This document shows, piece after piece, positions 24,901 through 36,310 of a stretch of DNA of 64,000 nt. The translations under genes were made by a program, and so were the position numbers. The DNA is from Plecoglossus altivelis (Eukaryota > Chordata > Actinopteri > Osmeriformes > Plecoglossidae). The stretch spans positions 2,349,461-2,413,460 of the forward strand of contig BROE01000024.1 in assembly GCA_036571765.1 (NCBI GenBank), written 5' to 3'. Numbering within the stretch: the stretch's first letter is position 1; every line of letters begins with the position of its first letter. The notes below the pieces were generated by a model. It had not been told where the DNA came from and made no database searches. It saw nothing but the letters and a program-made list of their open reading frames with translations.

Positions 24901-27900
24901 GGCTCCTGGAGGCTCCCGAGGGCCACACCATCGCCGTGAGTTGGAAACACAGGAGACGAAGTAAAACCAGACTGGTGTTGTGTTATGCCAAAGTGTTGTA
25001 GCTCAGTCTCAACTTTTGAAGATCTTCTATTCATCACACTCGTGTTCTTGTGTTATGGGCCTAGCCAGAGAAAAGCCTGGACATGCGCCCTGGACATGCC
25101 CCCCCCCCCCCCCCCCCTCGTCCTCGATTAAGGATTTGCTGATGTGTTTTGTTTTCAGTTGACCCCTCATTTTAAGATGCCCCCCTCAAAAAACCTCTCT
25201 GGCTAAGCTAACGCTGTTAAGCTAAACTAATGCGTCTTGGCCTGCGTGGACCCTTAAACATCACCTTCTATGCTCCTCTAGTTGACCTTCACCTATTTCC
25301 AAGTGGAGCCTCACAGCGAGTGTTCCTGGGACTCCGTCACCCTCTTCAACGGAGGCTCCCCAGGATCTCCCATCATTGGTCATTACTGTGGCACCACCTC
25401 ACCAGGAACCATCAGGTCTGGCTCCAACAAGCTGGTGGTGGTCTTCCTGGCTGACCACCTGGTAAACCATGGAGGGTTCGTCGCTACCTGGTCATCTGAC
25501 TCTTCAGGTAAAGGATGGACCGATGGATGACCGGCACGAGATGCGCTTCAGTTGAAATGTTGGCCATGACTCTCTGCCTGTGTTTAACCCCAGGTTGTGG
25601 AGGGGTGATCCATGCAGACACAGGCTCCATCAAGTCCCCTAACTACCCTCTTAACTTCCCTGCCAACATTGAGTGCTCATGGACGATCATTGCCCATGAG
25701 GGAAATCACCTTGAAATGAGTTTCAACAGCGACTTCCAGATTCCAGACAGTGGGCAGTGCCAGAGCAGCTATGTCAAGGTACAAAACAAAAATACCCTGC
25801 CAATAAAACCTCTTTATTGATCTTTTAAATAATTATAATGCTCTCTACCGAGCACAGGAAATACTGTAGCTATGAATGTACAGGAATTCTCCTGCCATTG
25901 CTTTAAGTCATTTGTGGTTGTCTTTGTATGGAAGAGTTCATATTGGAGCAAGATGCGAGAGTGTTTGGGACGTGACACGGTCTCTACAGCACCCTACATG
26001 TTTACGGCTGGGACGTAAACACATGTATGGGAACAGAAAATGCTTAGTTTGCTGAGCTCAGCAGGAACACACACACTAACATTGTTGCTCTGGTGCTCGT
26101 AGATGGATTTACAGCGTGGGCAGGATTTTTAATCAGTGTTTGAGGGTGACACTTTTATTTACGAGACTGAATTAAAGCAAGGTCGCTCTCCCTATATTTC
26201 TTTCTCCCTCTCTTTCCTTTTTGCTTTTATTTCCTTGCCTCTCTTTCTCTCTCTCCCCGTCCTCTCCCGTTCTCCCCCTCTCGGAGTTGATGTCCTGTTT
26301 GTAATGCAGCATGTGTGTCCTGTAGGTGTGGTCTGGCAACACAGAGGCCAACGATGCACTGCTGGCTACGGGCTGCGGCTCCACGGCCCCCGCCCCCATC
26401 ATCGCCCCCTTCAACACCATCACCACCAGGTTCCAGTCCACAGGCTCCCCTGGGAAAGGCTTCTTGGCCTCCTTTATCACACGTCAGTAACACACATGGG
26501 ATAACCAGGGATAACTACCTGACTTTCTCAATAAACGAAACGACACTTGACATAAATGCAATGTTCTAAAATGTATGGGTTTCACGGGGAAAAGGCATTC
26601 GGGCCTGGTATTGGTTTCTAAAAACAAACTAATTAGGTTCAGGTAACCACAGCAGAATCTGGAGACATTTGTGTTCCCCAGAAGGGAAGGTCAGTACTAT
26701 AGTGTCAACATCATCATCCTCATCGCTGTTTCTTCTGCTCAGGTTGTGGCGCCAATTTCACAGCCTCCAGTGGCAAGGTGCTGTCACCCAACTACCCTGC
26801 CCAGTATCCCCTCAGCTCCAACTGTGACTACCTGATCGATGCTGGGGAACAAACTGTGATCCTCCTCACCTTCAAGAACTTCCAGGTTGAAAGTAAGAGG
26901 AGGCGGGGACTTGGGGTTTCCCCCCCTGTGATGTCATCATCTCAGTACATCCCTATTGGATTAGCCTCTGGCTTTCGTCCTATCGTTGTCCTCAGGGTTC
27001 ACTGTCCTGTATGTTCTACATGTTTCCTTGCGTCTACACACCTGATTCAGATGAATGGCTAGTTGTCAGGTATTTGAGAGCTTGATAGCAACCCATTCAT
27101 CTATATGGAGCGTGTTGGAGGAAGGAAACATCTAGAACATTCTGGAAAGGCCATCGAGAACCAGAGGTGAGGACCAATGCAGTACCTGGCCTCCAAGCAG
27201 CTTTTCACCCGCGTCATCCCTCCCACACAGTGCACACCACCTGCATCTTCGACGGAGTGAAGGTGTACCAGGGCCGCTCTGCCACCGGCACCCCCCTCGC
27301 CACGCTGTGCGGCCACACCATCCCTGGCCCCTTATCCACCTTCGGCCCCATGCTCATCAACTTCTACTCCGACTCGGTCATCAGCGACAACGGCTTCATG
27401 GCCGAGTACAGCGCCATACGTGAGTACCGACCGCCACGTCTGGTTGGTTTGGGTCAAGCAGTGTTGTCTGATGTCCCCATCACATCTCAGCCTCCATTCA
27501 TACTGTTTCCTGGTAGGATGGGCAATGCCAGGGTTGGATTGACTTCATCTATCATAGTGCTTTTTCCAGCCGGAGGTTTTTCATTCAGCAGTGAGATCGG
27601 AGGGCTGGGGGCTGTGAAGGGGGGCTGTGGGTGTGGCTCTGGCGGGCCCCAGGGCCCCCTTGCCCCCCTGGTATGAAGCCTCCATGATAAGGGGGGTTGT
27701 TTACCCCACTGGAGGATTGTGCCATCCAGCTCTCCATTCAGCCCACTGTGGAGAATGTTAGGAATGGAGAGACACTGCGCTTTCAAACAATCAGAGGGGA
27801 TTTTAGAGAGAGAGAGAGAGAGAAGCTGAAAGAGAGAAAGAGGGAGAAAGAGAGAGAGAGAGGATGAAAGAGAGGGAAAGAGGGAGAAAGAGAGAGAAGA

Positions 27901-30900
27901 TGAAAGAGAGAGAAAGAGAGAGAGAAGATGAAAGAGAGAGAAAGAGGGAGAAAGAGAGAGAGAGGATGAAAGAGAGAGAAAGAGAGATGGGAGAATGCTG
28001 GGAAAAGAGAAAGAGGTTGTGTATGAGTAGGAGAGATTGACAGAAACAACGAATGAAGAGAGGGTATCTAAAAATGAGTGTTAGAGAGATCCAGGTGGAA
28101 CTTGTGTTTTCTCCACTCATACACACACAGACACACTCACACACGCACACACACACACACACACACTCGCCCACAATCTCCCCTATATTCATGTGACTTT
28201 TCTCTGACGTGTCTGTCTGAACAGTCAGACTCGCAGGATTGTTAATCACTCTGGGATAGTTAAGCCCTGTGGTAACAAGGCAGCCATTCTAGCCCGTTTC
28301 AATGAGGAGGGAACCACACTTCATTAGGTGATTTGTCAGGACTGGACCATGACTAATGTCTCTTCGCTGCCAGGGTCACATTCACATAGACCGACTCTGT
28401 ATTAAGATATTTTAAAAAGTATATTCTGGTTTCACTCTTCCAGTTAGCTATGGCTTTCATCTATTTCATCTATTTTAGCAATTGATGTAGAAGGGAATTC
28501 ACATAATATTAACTTGAACAAGCCGTTTATACATCCTTACCAATAAACAAATGGTTTTGATGTTACGATAACGGTTATGTATGAAAATGATATTATTTAT
28601 GAGCACAACTCAGAAATAAGCCTAACAATGGTTTCCCTCTCTTTGCTAGCGTGCGGAGGGGTTTTCAACAGTACTTCAGGTTCCATTGGCAGCCCAGGCG
28701 TGTCTCTTGTGAACTACCACCACAACATGAACTGCACCTACCACATCGTTGTCAAAGACAACCGGGTCATCGATCTTAAGTGAGTCCTCAGACAGACAGT
28801 CCGGCTGGGCTAGATTTCCAATTCACAGCGCAGCGACTGATACAAGCACTTAGGAGAGGAGATCAAGGCGCATCTTTTTATTGTTCTCCCGAAGAGAAAG
28901 TTTGAACGTACCGAAGGGAGAGGATGTCTTCGACAACGCAGCATGACAGGAAATGAGGTCGGTTCAGGGAACCACCCGCTACCCTTCTGACCAAAACACC
29001 GTGCCTTCCACAGATTCAACACCTTCCAGATCGAGGTGTCGTCCACCTGCAGGTTTGACTACGTGGCTGTGTACGACGGGCCCAACACCCTGGCACCTCT
29101 GATGGGAAGGTTCTGTGGCAGCGATCTGCCCCCAGACCTCCGCTCCACCACCAATCAGATGTTCATCGTCTTCAGGACCGACGCGACCATCCATAAGCTG
29201 GGCTGGAGGGCCACTTACAGAGAGACTCTAGGTAGGTCAGTCTCGCTCGGTTATCAGAATCAGAATCGGTTATTATTCGCCATGCAAGATACCCAAGCAC
29301 AGAATTTACTGTGGCAGGGAAGTGCAAACATAGAACATATATATATATATATGTATAAACAGCAAAGCAAGGTAAACAATAAACAATGTCCAAGTGACTT
29401 CAGCAAATGGACAAACATCCCAGAACATCCCTTGTCCTTAGACCTTTATGACAGGGTTAGTCCGCTTACATGATAGTGTAGCGCACTACAAGTTCATGTT
29501 ATATGAGAAACGATGTCTGGTCACAGTAAACTAGAATCTGTAAGAGATTCCATGTTTTCCTGCCGGCAGTTGCCTTGCAGTGTCCTCGAGCCAAAGATTG
29601 AGTCTTTGAAATAAATGCCGCGTCTCTTACATACACTGCAGTTCTGTAGGCCGAAACCCAAAAGGGTCAAAGATGGACATGCGGGTTTTGTATCACAATA
29701 TTTATTCAGACTTTAAATGCTTCGAGCCGCTAGAGTCCAATCGATTTCAGTCAGCTAGTCGGAGAGGGAATAACGTCTCTTCTCTCTGCCGTTTCAGACT
29801 CTTGTTTTGATTGTCTCAAATCACATTTTGGCTTATGAGTGTCCACCCATATGGTCATTTTTGGTGTGTGAGTCAGAGCCTTGTAACAGTGTTTGGTTAA
29901 CTCTAGGTGGTGGGTGTGTGCGGGTCGGGGGAGGGTGGGCTGTGTCTGGCCCAGGGACTGTCATCAGGACAGAAGCTGCTTTTGTTCACGAAAGAAGCTG
30001 CAGGCCCGACATATTAGCGTACACAGACTGGGCTGTGAGGGAGAGGACGATGACAAGACAAGAGGATGGAGGAGAGAGTAAGAACGTCACACAATAAAGC
30101 CTGAAGATTCAAAACATAAAAAAGGGGTTCAACCGCAGATTCCATCACTGTCTCACCATAAAAGGCAACCCTCTGTCTGTGCCACATTTAAATCTCCCCC
30201 CCCTCACCCCTCCTCTGTTATCATTAAATCACTCTCCAATTGTCCTTCTCTCCTATTGCCCGTGAATGAGAGACCAGACTGGTCTGGGGGTTGATGTCAG
30301 AATTGAATGTGGGAGGGGGAAGATTTATTGGTTGCGCACACATTCACTCTCCCATGGGAACGTGTTGGAAGGGTCACAGCCTAAACCGTGTCTATATCCA
30401 GAATCGGTCTAGATACAACGGCCAAACCGAAGCCAATTCAGACAGGAGTGACGGCTGAGTAGATAAGTACTACATGACATAGAAGGAGGGAGAAAAAAGG
30501 AAAAAACTAGAAGTGTACCGAAGTTACCCCAGTGTTTGACCTGTTTGCTGCCACCTGCTGGTTCATCAGAGGAACAACCACGCAACTGAGAAATATGTCG
30601 AGCAGGGATGATCGGATAGCAATTTGATCGTTTGTTAAATGCTCTACCTGGTAGAAGTGAACACTTTTGTGTGTGTGTTGTGTGTGTGCGCCCTGTCCCC
30701 CACCCCACCCAGGCGAGGCTCAGGGCTGTGGAGGTTACCTCGGCATGCCCATGGGAATGTTCGGCTCTCCCGACATCAACATGGACGGTCTGTATGAACC
30801 TCTCCTGGACTGCCTGTGGACCATCTCCACACCCATCAACAAACTGGTCAACGTGACCTTCTCTCCCTTCGAGCTGGAAGGCTCCCCCACCTCCAACTGT

Positions 30901-33345
30901 CGATACGACTCCGTCAGGGTAAACACTGGTCCTTCTTGTCCCTTGGTTCATTCATGTCATTCGTTTGTCTGTTCGTTCATTCATTTAAATCAGATTTGGT
31001 TCAGGTAATATTATGAGCTACTCCAATACCCATCCCTGTTCATTTCTTGCTTTCCATCTCTTTCTCTCTGCTCCATCCACCCCTACCTACTCTTGTCTTT
31101 CTCTCTCAAAACCAGATCTATGATGGCGAAAACACCAACTACCCTCTGGTGGGGAAGTTTTGCGGTAACGAAGTCCCAGGTCCTTTCGTGTCGACCGTGA
31201 ACTTCCTGACTGTGCACTTTGTCTCGGACAGCGTGGTCCAACACAAGGGTTTCAACGCCACCTACAGGGCAGTCGACAGTAAGTCAACCTTAATCCCGCC
31301 ATGCTGATCCAGAGTCAGCCGAAATATGAACCACTGTGGATATGCGGTGTCATTTATGTAGCATACAGTGCTCAGTTTGTGTGTATGTTTGTGCGCGTGC
31401 CGTTCTGCATCCATCCAGGACTGTGCGGAGGAAACCTGAACGCCACGACAACAGCCCAGACCCTGACCTCGCCCCAACACCCCAACGCCTACCCAGACTT
31501 CACTTCCTGTCGGTGGGTGCTGGACGCGCCCCCCCAGGAGAGCGTTAAGATCGTGGTGCAGCAGTTCCACCTGCAGCCCAGCCAGAGCTGCAGCACCAAC
31601 TACCTGGAGATGATGGACTGGCCAGTGGTGAGAGTTCTGAGGGAGGAAGTTGGGTGGAGTCATGGACAGATTGGACAGATGGACAGATTTAGCAAAAATC
31701 CTAAATGTATTTTAAGTTGATGAATTCATCATTCGTGCCCCGAGTGCTTTCGTCAAGGTGAAACTAACGAATGGGGAGGGTGTCACGCTCAGGAACGTCT
31801 ATCCCTGTTTCGTGTTTCACAGGGAGACTATGGGCAGTCGCACAAGTTCTGCGGGACGGACACTCACATCCCTGACTTCTACAGCTACGGCAGGACCATG
31901 CTTATCCACTTCAAGTCTGAAGGCTTCATCGCCGGCAACGGCATGAGCCTCACCTATCAGGTGGCAGGTAAGAAACAGACCAACGCACCAACGTTCTCCG
32001 TCGCTACTTCCTGCTTCTCTTCTGTCCCGTGGGATGACTCTGGTCTGAGCTGTCGGTGCCTTCGTCCCAGGTTGCAGTCGGACGTACGAGCAGGAGCATG
32101 GGTACATCCAGAGCCCAGGCTGGCCGGAAGTCTACCCACACAACATGGACTGCACCATCATCCTCAAGGCTCCGCAGAACAGCTCCATCTCCTTGTTCTT
32201 CAACAGCTTCGAGTTGGAGTCGCACAGCAACTGCAACTACGACTACCTGGAGGTGAGAACCCGGCGTTGGAGAGACTTCAACGCAAACGCGAGCTGCGTC
32301 GCTTGTCCCGCGTTGCACACTCGGCACGCTCACTGCTCTCCGCTCCCTCCTTTAGGTGCGGAACGGCAGCACGGCGGACGCCCCACTGCTGGGGAAGTTC
32401 TGCGGGGGCACCGTCCCAGACCCCATCTTCCCCCGCACCAACCAGCTGTTCCTCCACTTCAGGAGCGACTACTCAGGAACCCGCGACGGCTTCGAGGCCA
32501 CGTGGACCTCCTCTCCTCAAGGTCAGACACTTGTAGACTGGAATCACAGCCAGACGCGCTTGTGGCGGAAAAACATGGATGTGCAGTGTCGCCAAGTGTA
32601 AACTGGCACGCGCTGTTTAGGAATGTGACCCATTCAAGAGCCAATGCCACAGACTTAGCGTTAGCATGGATCTCATTCAGCCTCATGTTTGGAACAGGGT
32701 ATTAGATCCATGTTTAGATTGACTGTCCATGGATGCCATTACTACTGGCGTTTCTCTATGTGCTGTCTTCCAGGTTGCGGAGGCACGCTGTACGGAGACC
32801 ATGGGTCTTTGGCCAGTCCCAACTACCCTGGCACGTACGCCAACGGAACGCACTGCGAGTGGGCCATCCGGGCTCCCAACGGACGTGTGGTAACCGTGAC
32901 GTTTGCCCAGATCTTCATCGATGACCCGGGAGACTGCCAGAACAACTTCCTGAAGCTCTACGACGGCCACGATGCCAGCACTCCTCCTATTGGTCCATAC
33001 TGCGGAGCTGTGAGTTTCCTCTCTAAAACCTAAGAAGAAGCCAATCGGCACTTGATATCTTTCTGGTTTATCCTCGTCCAGTAAAAGGATGTGAAAACTC
33101 CTTTATCTCTACTCAAAACGGTTTTCAATGAGGAATATTGTGTTTCCTGCTGTCACGCTGCTCTGTGCGTTATGGTATTACATCAGGGACCACACAGTCA
33201 CTGTCTGAACCTTCTCCACTTCCCTTTCCATTTCCAGGAGACAAACATCGCTCCGTTCACGGCTTCGGCTCATCACGTCTACATCGTGTTCCAGGCCCAG
33301 TACGCTGTGCTGCCCTCAGGGTTCAGGCTTACCTGGAGTAGCTAA
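537..33345 (+). CDS. CUBN: Cubilin (intrinsic factor-cobalamin receptor), 65 exons, 5' end outside window
   Basis: Cubilin is a peripheral membrane receptor. With amnionless it captures B12-carrier complexes, albumin and other proteins on absorptive epithelia of gut and kidney tubule and feeds them to endocytosis. Seen here: 65 exons joined at GT-AG introns, all phases compatible, 10,641 nt ending in TAA at 33343-33345, which is 3,546 residues plus stop. Order: coiled-coil tail, eight EGF-like modules, 27 CUB domains, no transmembrane segment, as in the family. Human cubilin is 3,623 residues in 67 exons, so the signal peptide, furin site and first amnionless-binding strands (about two exons) lie upstream. 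Every exon aligns with recalled human cubilin, down to the ending on the last CUB strand. No frameshift or internal stop was seen, so the gene looks intact. Exon coordinates are in the domain entries below. The window contains no promoter for it. Confidence 0.97.
1245..1340 (+). repeat. 15-bp minisatellite in CUBN intron
   Basis: About six to seven copies of a 15-bp C-rich unit (ccctcgcccttctgc and variants with accca) starting three bases after the donor of exon 1138-1241. Confidence 0.85.
2433..2640 (+). repeat. Dispersed teleost-type repeat with TTCAAG head
   Basis: Opens with about six CAAGTT hexamers, followed by GTGCTTTATTGTCATTCC and a GTGGAACGAAAT segment, then an A/T-rich tail. The TTTATTGTCATT...GGAACGAAAT arrangement resembles a family widely dispersed in teleost genomes. 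The family name is not asserted. It lies in the intron between CUBN exons 1419-1545 and 2700-2868, about 60 bases from the acceptor. Confidence 0.5.
5246..5800 (+). repeat. GT-rich compound satellite in CUBN intron
   Basis: About 550 bases of (GT)n mixed with TGTATGGGTGAGTGTATGAG-like units. It begins at the splice donor of the second CUB1 exon and nearly fills the intron to the acceptor at 5828. Confidence 0.95.
6117..6190 (+). repeat. A/G-rich (GAAA)n-like tract
   Basis: Purine-rich tract of GAAA/GAAAG units in the intron between the CUB2 exons. Confidence 0.8.
6471..6521 (+). repeat. (CA)n microsatellite
   Basis: About 25 uninterrupted CA units in the intron between CUB2 and CUB3. Confidence 0.95.
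6883..6914 (+). repeat. (GT)n microsatellite
   Basis: GT run starting 17 bases after the donor of CUB3 exon 6676-6866. Confidence 0.9.
8700..9077 (+). repeat. CT-rich polypyrimidine satellite before CUB5
   Basis: About 370 bases of TCTC/TCTG/TTTCTCT repeats, almost purine-free apart from G in CTCTGT, running directly into the acceptor at 9077. It acts as a greatly lengthened pyrimidine tract. Confidence 0.95.
9544..9568 (+). repeat. (TG)12 tract at a CUBN acceptor
   Basis: Twelve TG units, then TTTGTCTAG and the exon at 9577. A normal pyrimidine tract is nearly absent. Confidence 0.95.
12499..12581 (+). repeat. GT/GC compound microsatellite
   Basis: (GTGTGC)-type alternating purine-pyrimidine run in the 1.2-kb intron between the CUB8 exons. 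No exon is recognised in the rest of that intron (12063-13253). Confidence 0.9.
13855..13912 (+). repeat. 11-bp minisatellite (TGGCTCTCTCC)n
   Basis: About five tandem copies in the intron between the CUB9 exons, followed by CT-rich sequence to about 14000. Confidence 0.9.
16053..17935 (+). repeat. ~1.9-kb minisatellite inside CUB11 intron
   Basis: Tandem array of roughly sixty units that share the 22-bp core ACCTACTGTACCTACTGACT plus GT, separated by short variable spacers (ACACCAC, CAC, CCC, ACTGTCAC, ATCAT). Between about 16400 and 16675 the unit is a homogeneous 30-mer with spacer TTCTGTCAT, repeated nine times at exact spacing. The core is itself an imperfect duplication of CCTACTGTA/CCTACTGAC. 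It lies between CUB11 exons 15914-16027 and 18043-18171 and starts about 25 bases after the donor. Confidence 0.97.
18862..21735 (+). other. CUBN: CUBN CUB domains 13-16
   Basis: CUB13 exons 18862-19043 and 19227-19419; CUB14 19521-19718 and 20039-20185; CUB15 20366-20556 and 20893-21061; CUB16 21274-21448 and 21557-21735. CUB13 starts L-Y-G-N-D-I-T and has D-Y-R-W where other CUBs have x-C-x-W, so it lacks the first disulfide pair. Human CUB13 lacks the same pair. CUB13, CUB14 and CUB16 keep the calcium triad. CUB15 lacks the first acid, and its loop reads Q-I-Q-G-F-G-R-L-C. The linker after CUB13 (L-P-T-I-A-P-G) is identical to the human linker as I recall it. Confidence 0.95.
22228..22291 (+). 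repeat. Hairpin-forming inverted repeat in CUBN intron
   Basis: Perfect 13-bp arms, GGATGAGAGCTTA (22228-22240) and its complement (22279-22291), separated by 38 bases. Further CTTATAA/TTATAAG pairing lies inside. It sits in the 700-base intron between the CUB17 exons, which shows nothing else. Confidence 0.85.
25098..25118 (+). repeat. Poly(C) run
   Basis: C homopolymer in the intron between the CUB20 exons. Confidence 0.95.
27803..27995 (+). repeat. GA-rich minisatellite
   Basis: Purine-rich (GAGAGA, GATGAAAGAGAGAAAGAGG) units in the intron between CUB22 and CUB23. A CA run follows at about 28120-28166. The remainder of 27420-28649 shows no exon. Confidence 0.9.
29252..29400 (+). repeat. 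Dispersed teleost-type repeat (TCAGAATCAGAATCGG head)
   Basis: Starts with duplicated TCAGAA, then GGTTATTATTCGCC and an A-rich body with (AT)n at 29339-29352. The TCAGAATCAGAATC...TTATT head is typical of a very common fish repeat. It lies at the start of the 1.5-kb intron before CUB24; no exon is seen in 29232-30712. Confidence 0.5.
31419..33345 (+). other. CUBN: CUBN CUB domains 25-27 and C-terminus
   Basis: CUB25 exons 31419-31627 and 31823-31967; CUB26 32071-32252 and 32356-32521; CUB27 32774-33009 and 33238-33345. CUB25 is the most divergent (M-D-W-P-V-G-D-Y between halves) and has no calcium triad. CUB26 has a full triad. CUB27 has D-D-P-G-D-C as in human, and the third acid is replaced (F-Q-A-Q). 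The protein ends R-L-T-W-S-S, TAA at 33343-33345. No membrane segment or GPI signal follows, as expected for a receptor held by amnionless. Confidence 0.95.
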
Positions 33346-33575
33346 AGTAACACACATAGTTTACACCTTTTAGAATCGAGTGAAAACCAAAACACGCAAA
33401 GTGCAATCTCTCCAGACCAATTATGTGTATATACTCGCAAATGTTCTGAAATTGTACCTCAGAATGTACTTGAATCAAGTTGATTTTTTGTAGATAATTT
33501 TTCTGAAGAATTATTTCGTGTTTTTTGTGAAGTTTGCGACGAGGCGGTGTAATAAAGTTGTTGTCAACGTTAGAC
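33346..33575 (+). other. CUBN: CUBN 3' UTR
   Basis: Short AT-rich stretch after the cubilin stop. A canonical AATAAA lies at 33551-33556, followed by a TGTGTGTC element near 33583-33590, so cleavage is expected near 33570-33580. The exact end is inferred. Confidence 0.7.
33551..33556 (+). terminator. CUBN: CUBN polyadenylation signal AATAAA
   Basis: Canonical hexamer about 205 bases after the TAA, with a GT-rich downstream element. No better-placed hexamer was seen nearer the stop. Confidence 0.75.
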
Positions 33576-33621
33576 TGGCTCAATGTGTGTCAGAGACATC
33601 ATTTCCACACAAAAACAGCGG

Positions 33622-36310
33622 AGCATTTACATGCAAGGACTTTATTAGTTAATAGTTTGCAGTATTGTATAACAGTGGCAACTCTGTTGTCTGTCATTCC
33701 TCTGGGCTCTTTATGCTAATTTTAAATGATCGTAGCATAAACATAGAAGTGTGCCTTTAAAACAAAACAAAACAAAAAAACCGGTTCCCTTTTTACAATA
33801 CTCTAAAAATACCTTGTTCTGATTTAAATACTTGGCTTACGCTTTGAAAATAAAAATATGCATTATATGAAATATAACCATTGCTTATTGGGTAATACTA
33901 TAGTACCAAATGCAAATATATGCAAATAATCTTTCTCTCTGTAACATCTTACGCATTTCATGCAAAAACAAAACAATATGGATGCCTGTGCATACAAAAA
34001 GGCTGTATAGACTGTATGAAAATAGAAAATATCAAACTAAGATGTGCACCAATTATGTTACAAATACCTTGCAATAGAAAAAGGTCAAAGGGAATGACCT
34101 GATAACAACAGTCTACCTGGAACACAGAGGTGCCGGACCAGAGTTCAAGTCCGATAACTGGCTACCATCACTTGCATCGACTCAAAGCCGACCCCCTTTT
34201 CATACATGTCCGTGTCAACTCAGCCCAGTTCAATACAGGGGGAAATTACAACTGGAGCTAGATTATTGCATTATTCATTTATGGTATATGCAAGTTTATG
34301 CATGAACATTGTTACTGGTGAAGTGAATATAATGTCAGTCAAACGCTTGCTATGCCTTTTCATCTCGCAAAAACTACACACAGTTGAATGTTACAGGTAG
34401 AAAATAATGTCTTTCGCTTTCCAGGTACCAATATCTTTATTTCAGTGATATTTAGCTTCAAATGTGTATTGCCTTGATGATGAAGTCAGTACTGCTAGTC
34501 GATCTTTATTTGGATAGCTCGCCTGGTTTCCAGATGGATCTGTATGTGAATGCATATTGAGAGGCAATAGATCCACCTTCAAGTTTTGCCATTCTGTTCA
34601 TATTTTCATGTCAGTTTGAGCGTTTCCAGATGGTCTACAGGGGGGGGTCTATCCAAATAGTGGTCATTTTATTGTTACAATAACAAAGGAAGAATTCTTA
34701 CACGTATATCGTGACATCTGTAAAAGAATGTCCATGGAAAGGATTCAATTAGATTTTGTTTTACACAATCTGTAATGTTTAACACAAATGGACCATTGCA
34801 ACAAAACAGTTGTGTGTCTAAGGCACACTGCAATCAATATAGCTACATCTTTTTATTCCTTTTTTTTTACTGCAGGGGGAGAAAAAGCACGTTTGAAAAG
34901 GTGACATACTCACATGTGACATCTCAAAATGTACAGATGTGAGCGAAACAAAATAGCGCGCTTGGATCAAAACCTCTTGCACATTCAAATATATGTTCTT
35001 TTGTACGGTACGAGGTTTCGTCGACAAAAATAAATATGCGTGTGGACTTACATATTTGATACGTGCGGGGATCGCTCATCCTGAAGTATGAGGTCAACCC
35101 TCGTACGAAAGGGGTCCGAGAGACTGGATCGCCGGCATGGTGCGCGGAATGCTAAAAGCTAAACACACCATCAGCTAGAAGCAATGCAACCCCTTCGCTG
35201 GTGGATGCTGGTAACACATGGTACACATAGTAAGCACTTACTCTAGAAGTGGACCTACGGATATTCAACTAGAAGCTATTCAGCTATTCCGACAAACCGT
35301 CCAGTAGCGTTACCCCTTTATTGCATATCAACTCCCGTTGTAGCCGGCCGTTGATTGGTTAGGAGCTCGTGAGGAGCTCTTCAGAAGCAGCTGCTGAAAG
35401 TCGAGCTCAGATGAGGTTTCGAGAAGCTCCTTGAACTGGGACGTTAGGCAACAGTATTGCTCTTAATGACACTTTCAAAAGCGCTGTGTCCCAATGTTTT
35501 GAACCAGCCTCACTACGCACATTCTAAGTCTCCATGACCACACACACGTACAAGAATGAAGACCAGAGGGACTTTTAGTTACTGGAAATGCTCCCTCTGC
35601 CCCACCTCCAACACTACTTCTTAAATGGTTATTCTCAACATAGGTAAGAAAATATACAGTTCTTCAGCGATAAAACATTAAGCGACGGTTTGAATAAAAC
35701 CTCTTATGTACATTTGGTGTAGGGTAACACTGATTGTAACGCAACACGTCCTTCTTATTGTGTTTCTCGTATTGTGTTTCGTTTTTCGTTTACATTCATA
35801 TTTCAGCACTTGAGCCACTAGGGGGGCTGGAGTGCTCTGGAAGTCAATGACGTGCATTTACAAGAAAACAAACAAACAAGATGGTTGAAAACGGCAACGA
35901 AAGACCAAGCGAAGAGGAAGACCGTTCGGATCGGGAAAACCCAGTTAGGCAGATGAGAAATGCCAGTTGAGGAAGAGGAGGATGGAGAGGAGGAGGATGG
36001 AGAGGAGGATGGAAAGGAGGAGGATGAAGAGGAGGAGGATGGACAGGGGTGAAGGCCGTAGTTTGGCAGTTAACAGGTTCTTTCGGAGCACCACGTCAGT
36101 CGTACGAGTGGGTGTGTAAACACTGCAGTTGTCGTTTTAGGCTGTTTTCTGTCGGTGTATTTGTGTGACTTGTGTGTCTGTCCTTAAGTTGTGCTGTGAA
36201 GGGGGGCCGTTAGGGTCGTGACATGACGATGAAGACTTGGATCGGGCAACTTGGTGGGATGGAGCAAAACCAGGGCGGAGCCGGTAGCGGACGTCTGGGA
36301 CGGAGTCAGG
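33622..36310 (-). other. JCAD: JCAD 3' UTR
   Basis: About 2.7 kb of AT-rich, ORF-poor sequence between the JCAD stop and an AATAAA at 33646-33641 on the minus strand. It contains a GGA/GAT-type purine repeat (about 35970-36050). No plus-strand gene or conserved small RNA could be recognised. The extent is inferred from the polyadenylation signal and from the long 3' UTR known in mammalian JCAD. Confidence 0.6.
33641..33646 (-). terminator. JCAD: JCAD polyadenylation signal AATAAA
   Basis: Minus-strand AATAAA followed, about 22 to 33 bases on, by a T/GT-rich element (TGTTTTTGTGTGG, 33620-33608). It is about 85 bases from the CUBN signal on the other strand. Confidence 0.6.

Larger units (their letters stand above)
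21879..25507 (+). other. CUBN: CUBN CUB domains 17-20
   Basis: CUB17 exons 21879-22088 and 22792-22932; CUB18 23040-23221 and 23744-23915; CUB19 24122-24325 and 24417-24566; CUB20 24814-24935 and 25282-25507. CUB17 has Gln in place of the first calcium Glu, as in human. CUB18 has a complete triad (L-R-L-E...C-S-F-D, then R-T-D). CUB19 has Asn for the third acid (Q-T-N), as in human. CUB20 is complete. The mid-domain intron of CUB20 falls earlier (after H-T-I-A) than in most other CUBs. Confidence 0.95.
25594..31278 (+). other. CUBN: CUBN CUB domains 21-24
   Basis: CUB21 exons 25594-25778 and 26326-26482; CUB22 26743-26892 and 27231-27419; CUB23 28650-28779 and 29014-29231; CUB24 30713-30918 and 31116-31278. 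CUB21 has lost all three calcium acids (the loop ends Q-S-T-G-S-P-G-K-G-F), as in human. CUB22 and CUB23 keep them. CUB24 has the longer D-I-N-M-D-G-L-Y insertion before its second cysteine; a similar insertion is seen in human CUB24. Introns here are the longest in the gene (27420-28649 and 29232-30712). Confidence 0.94.
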
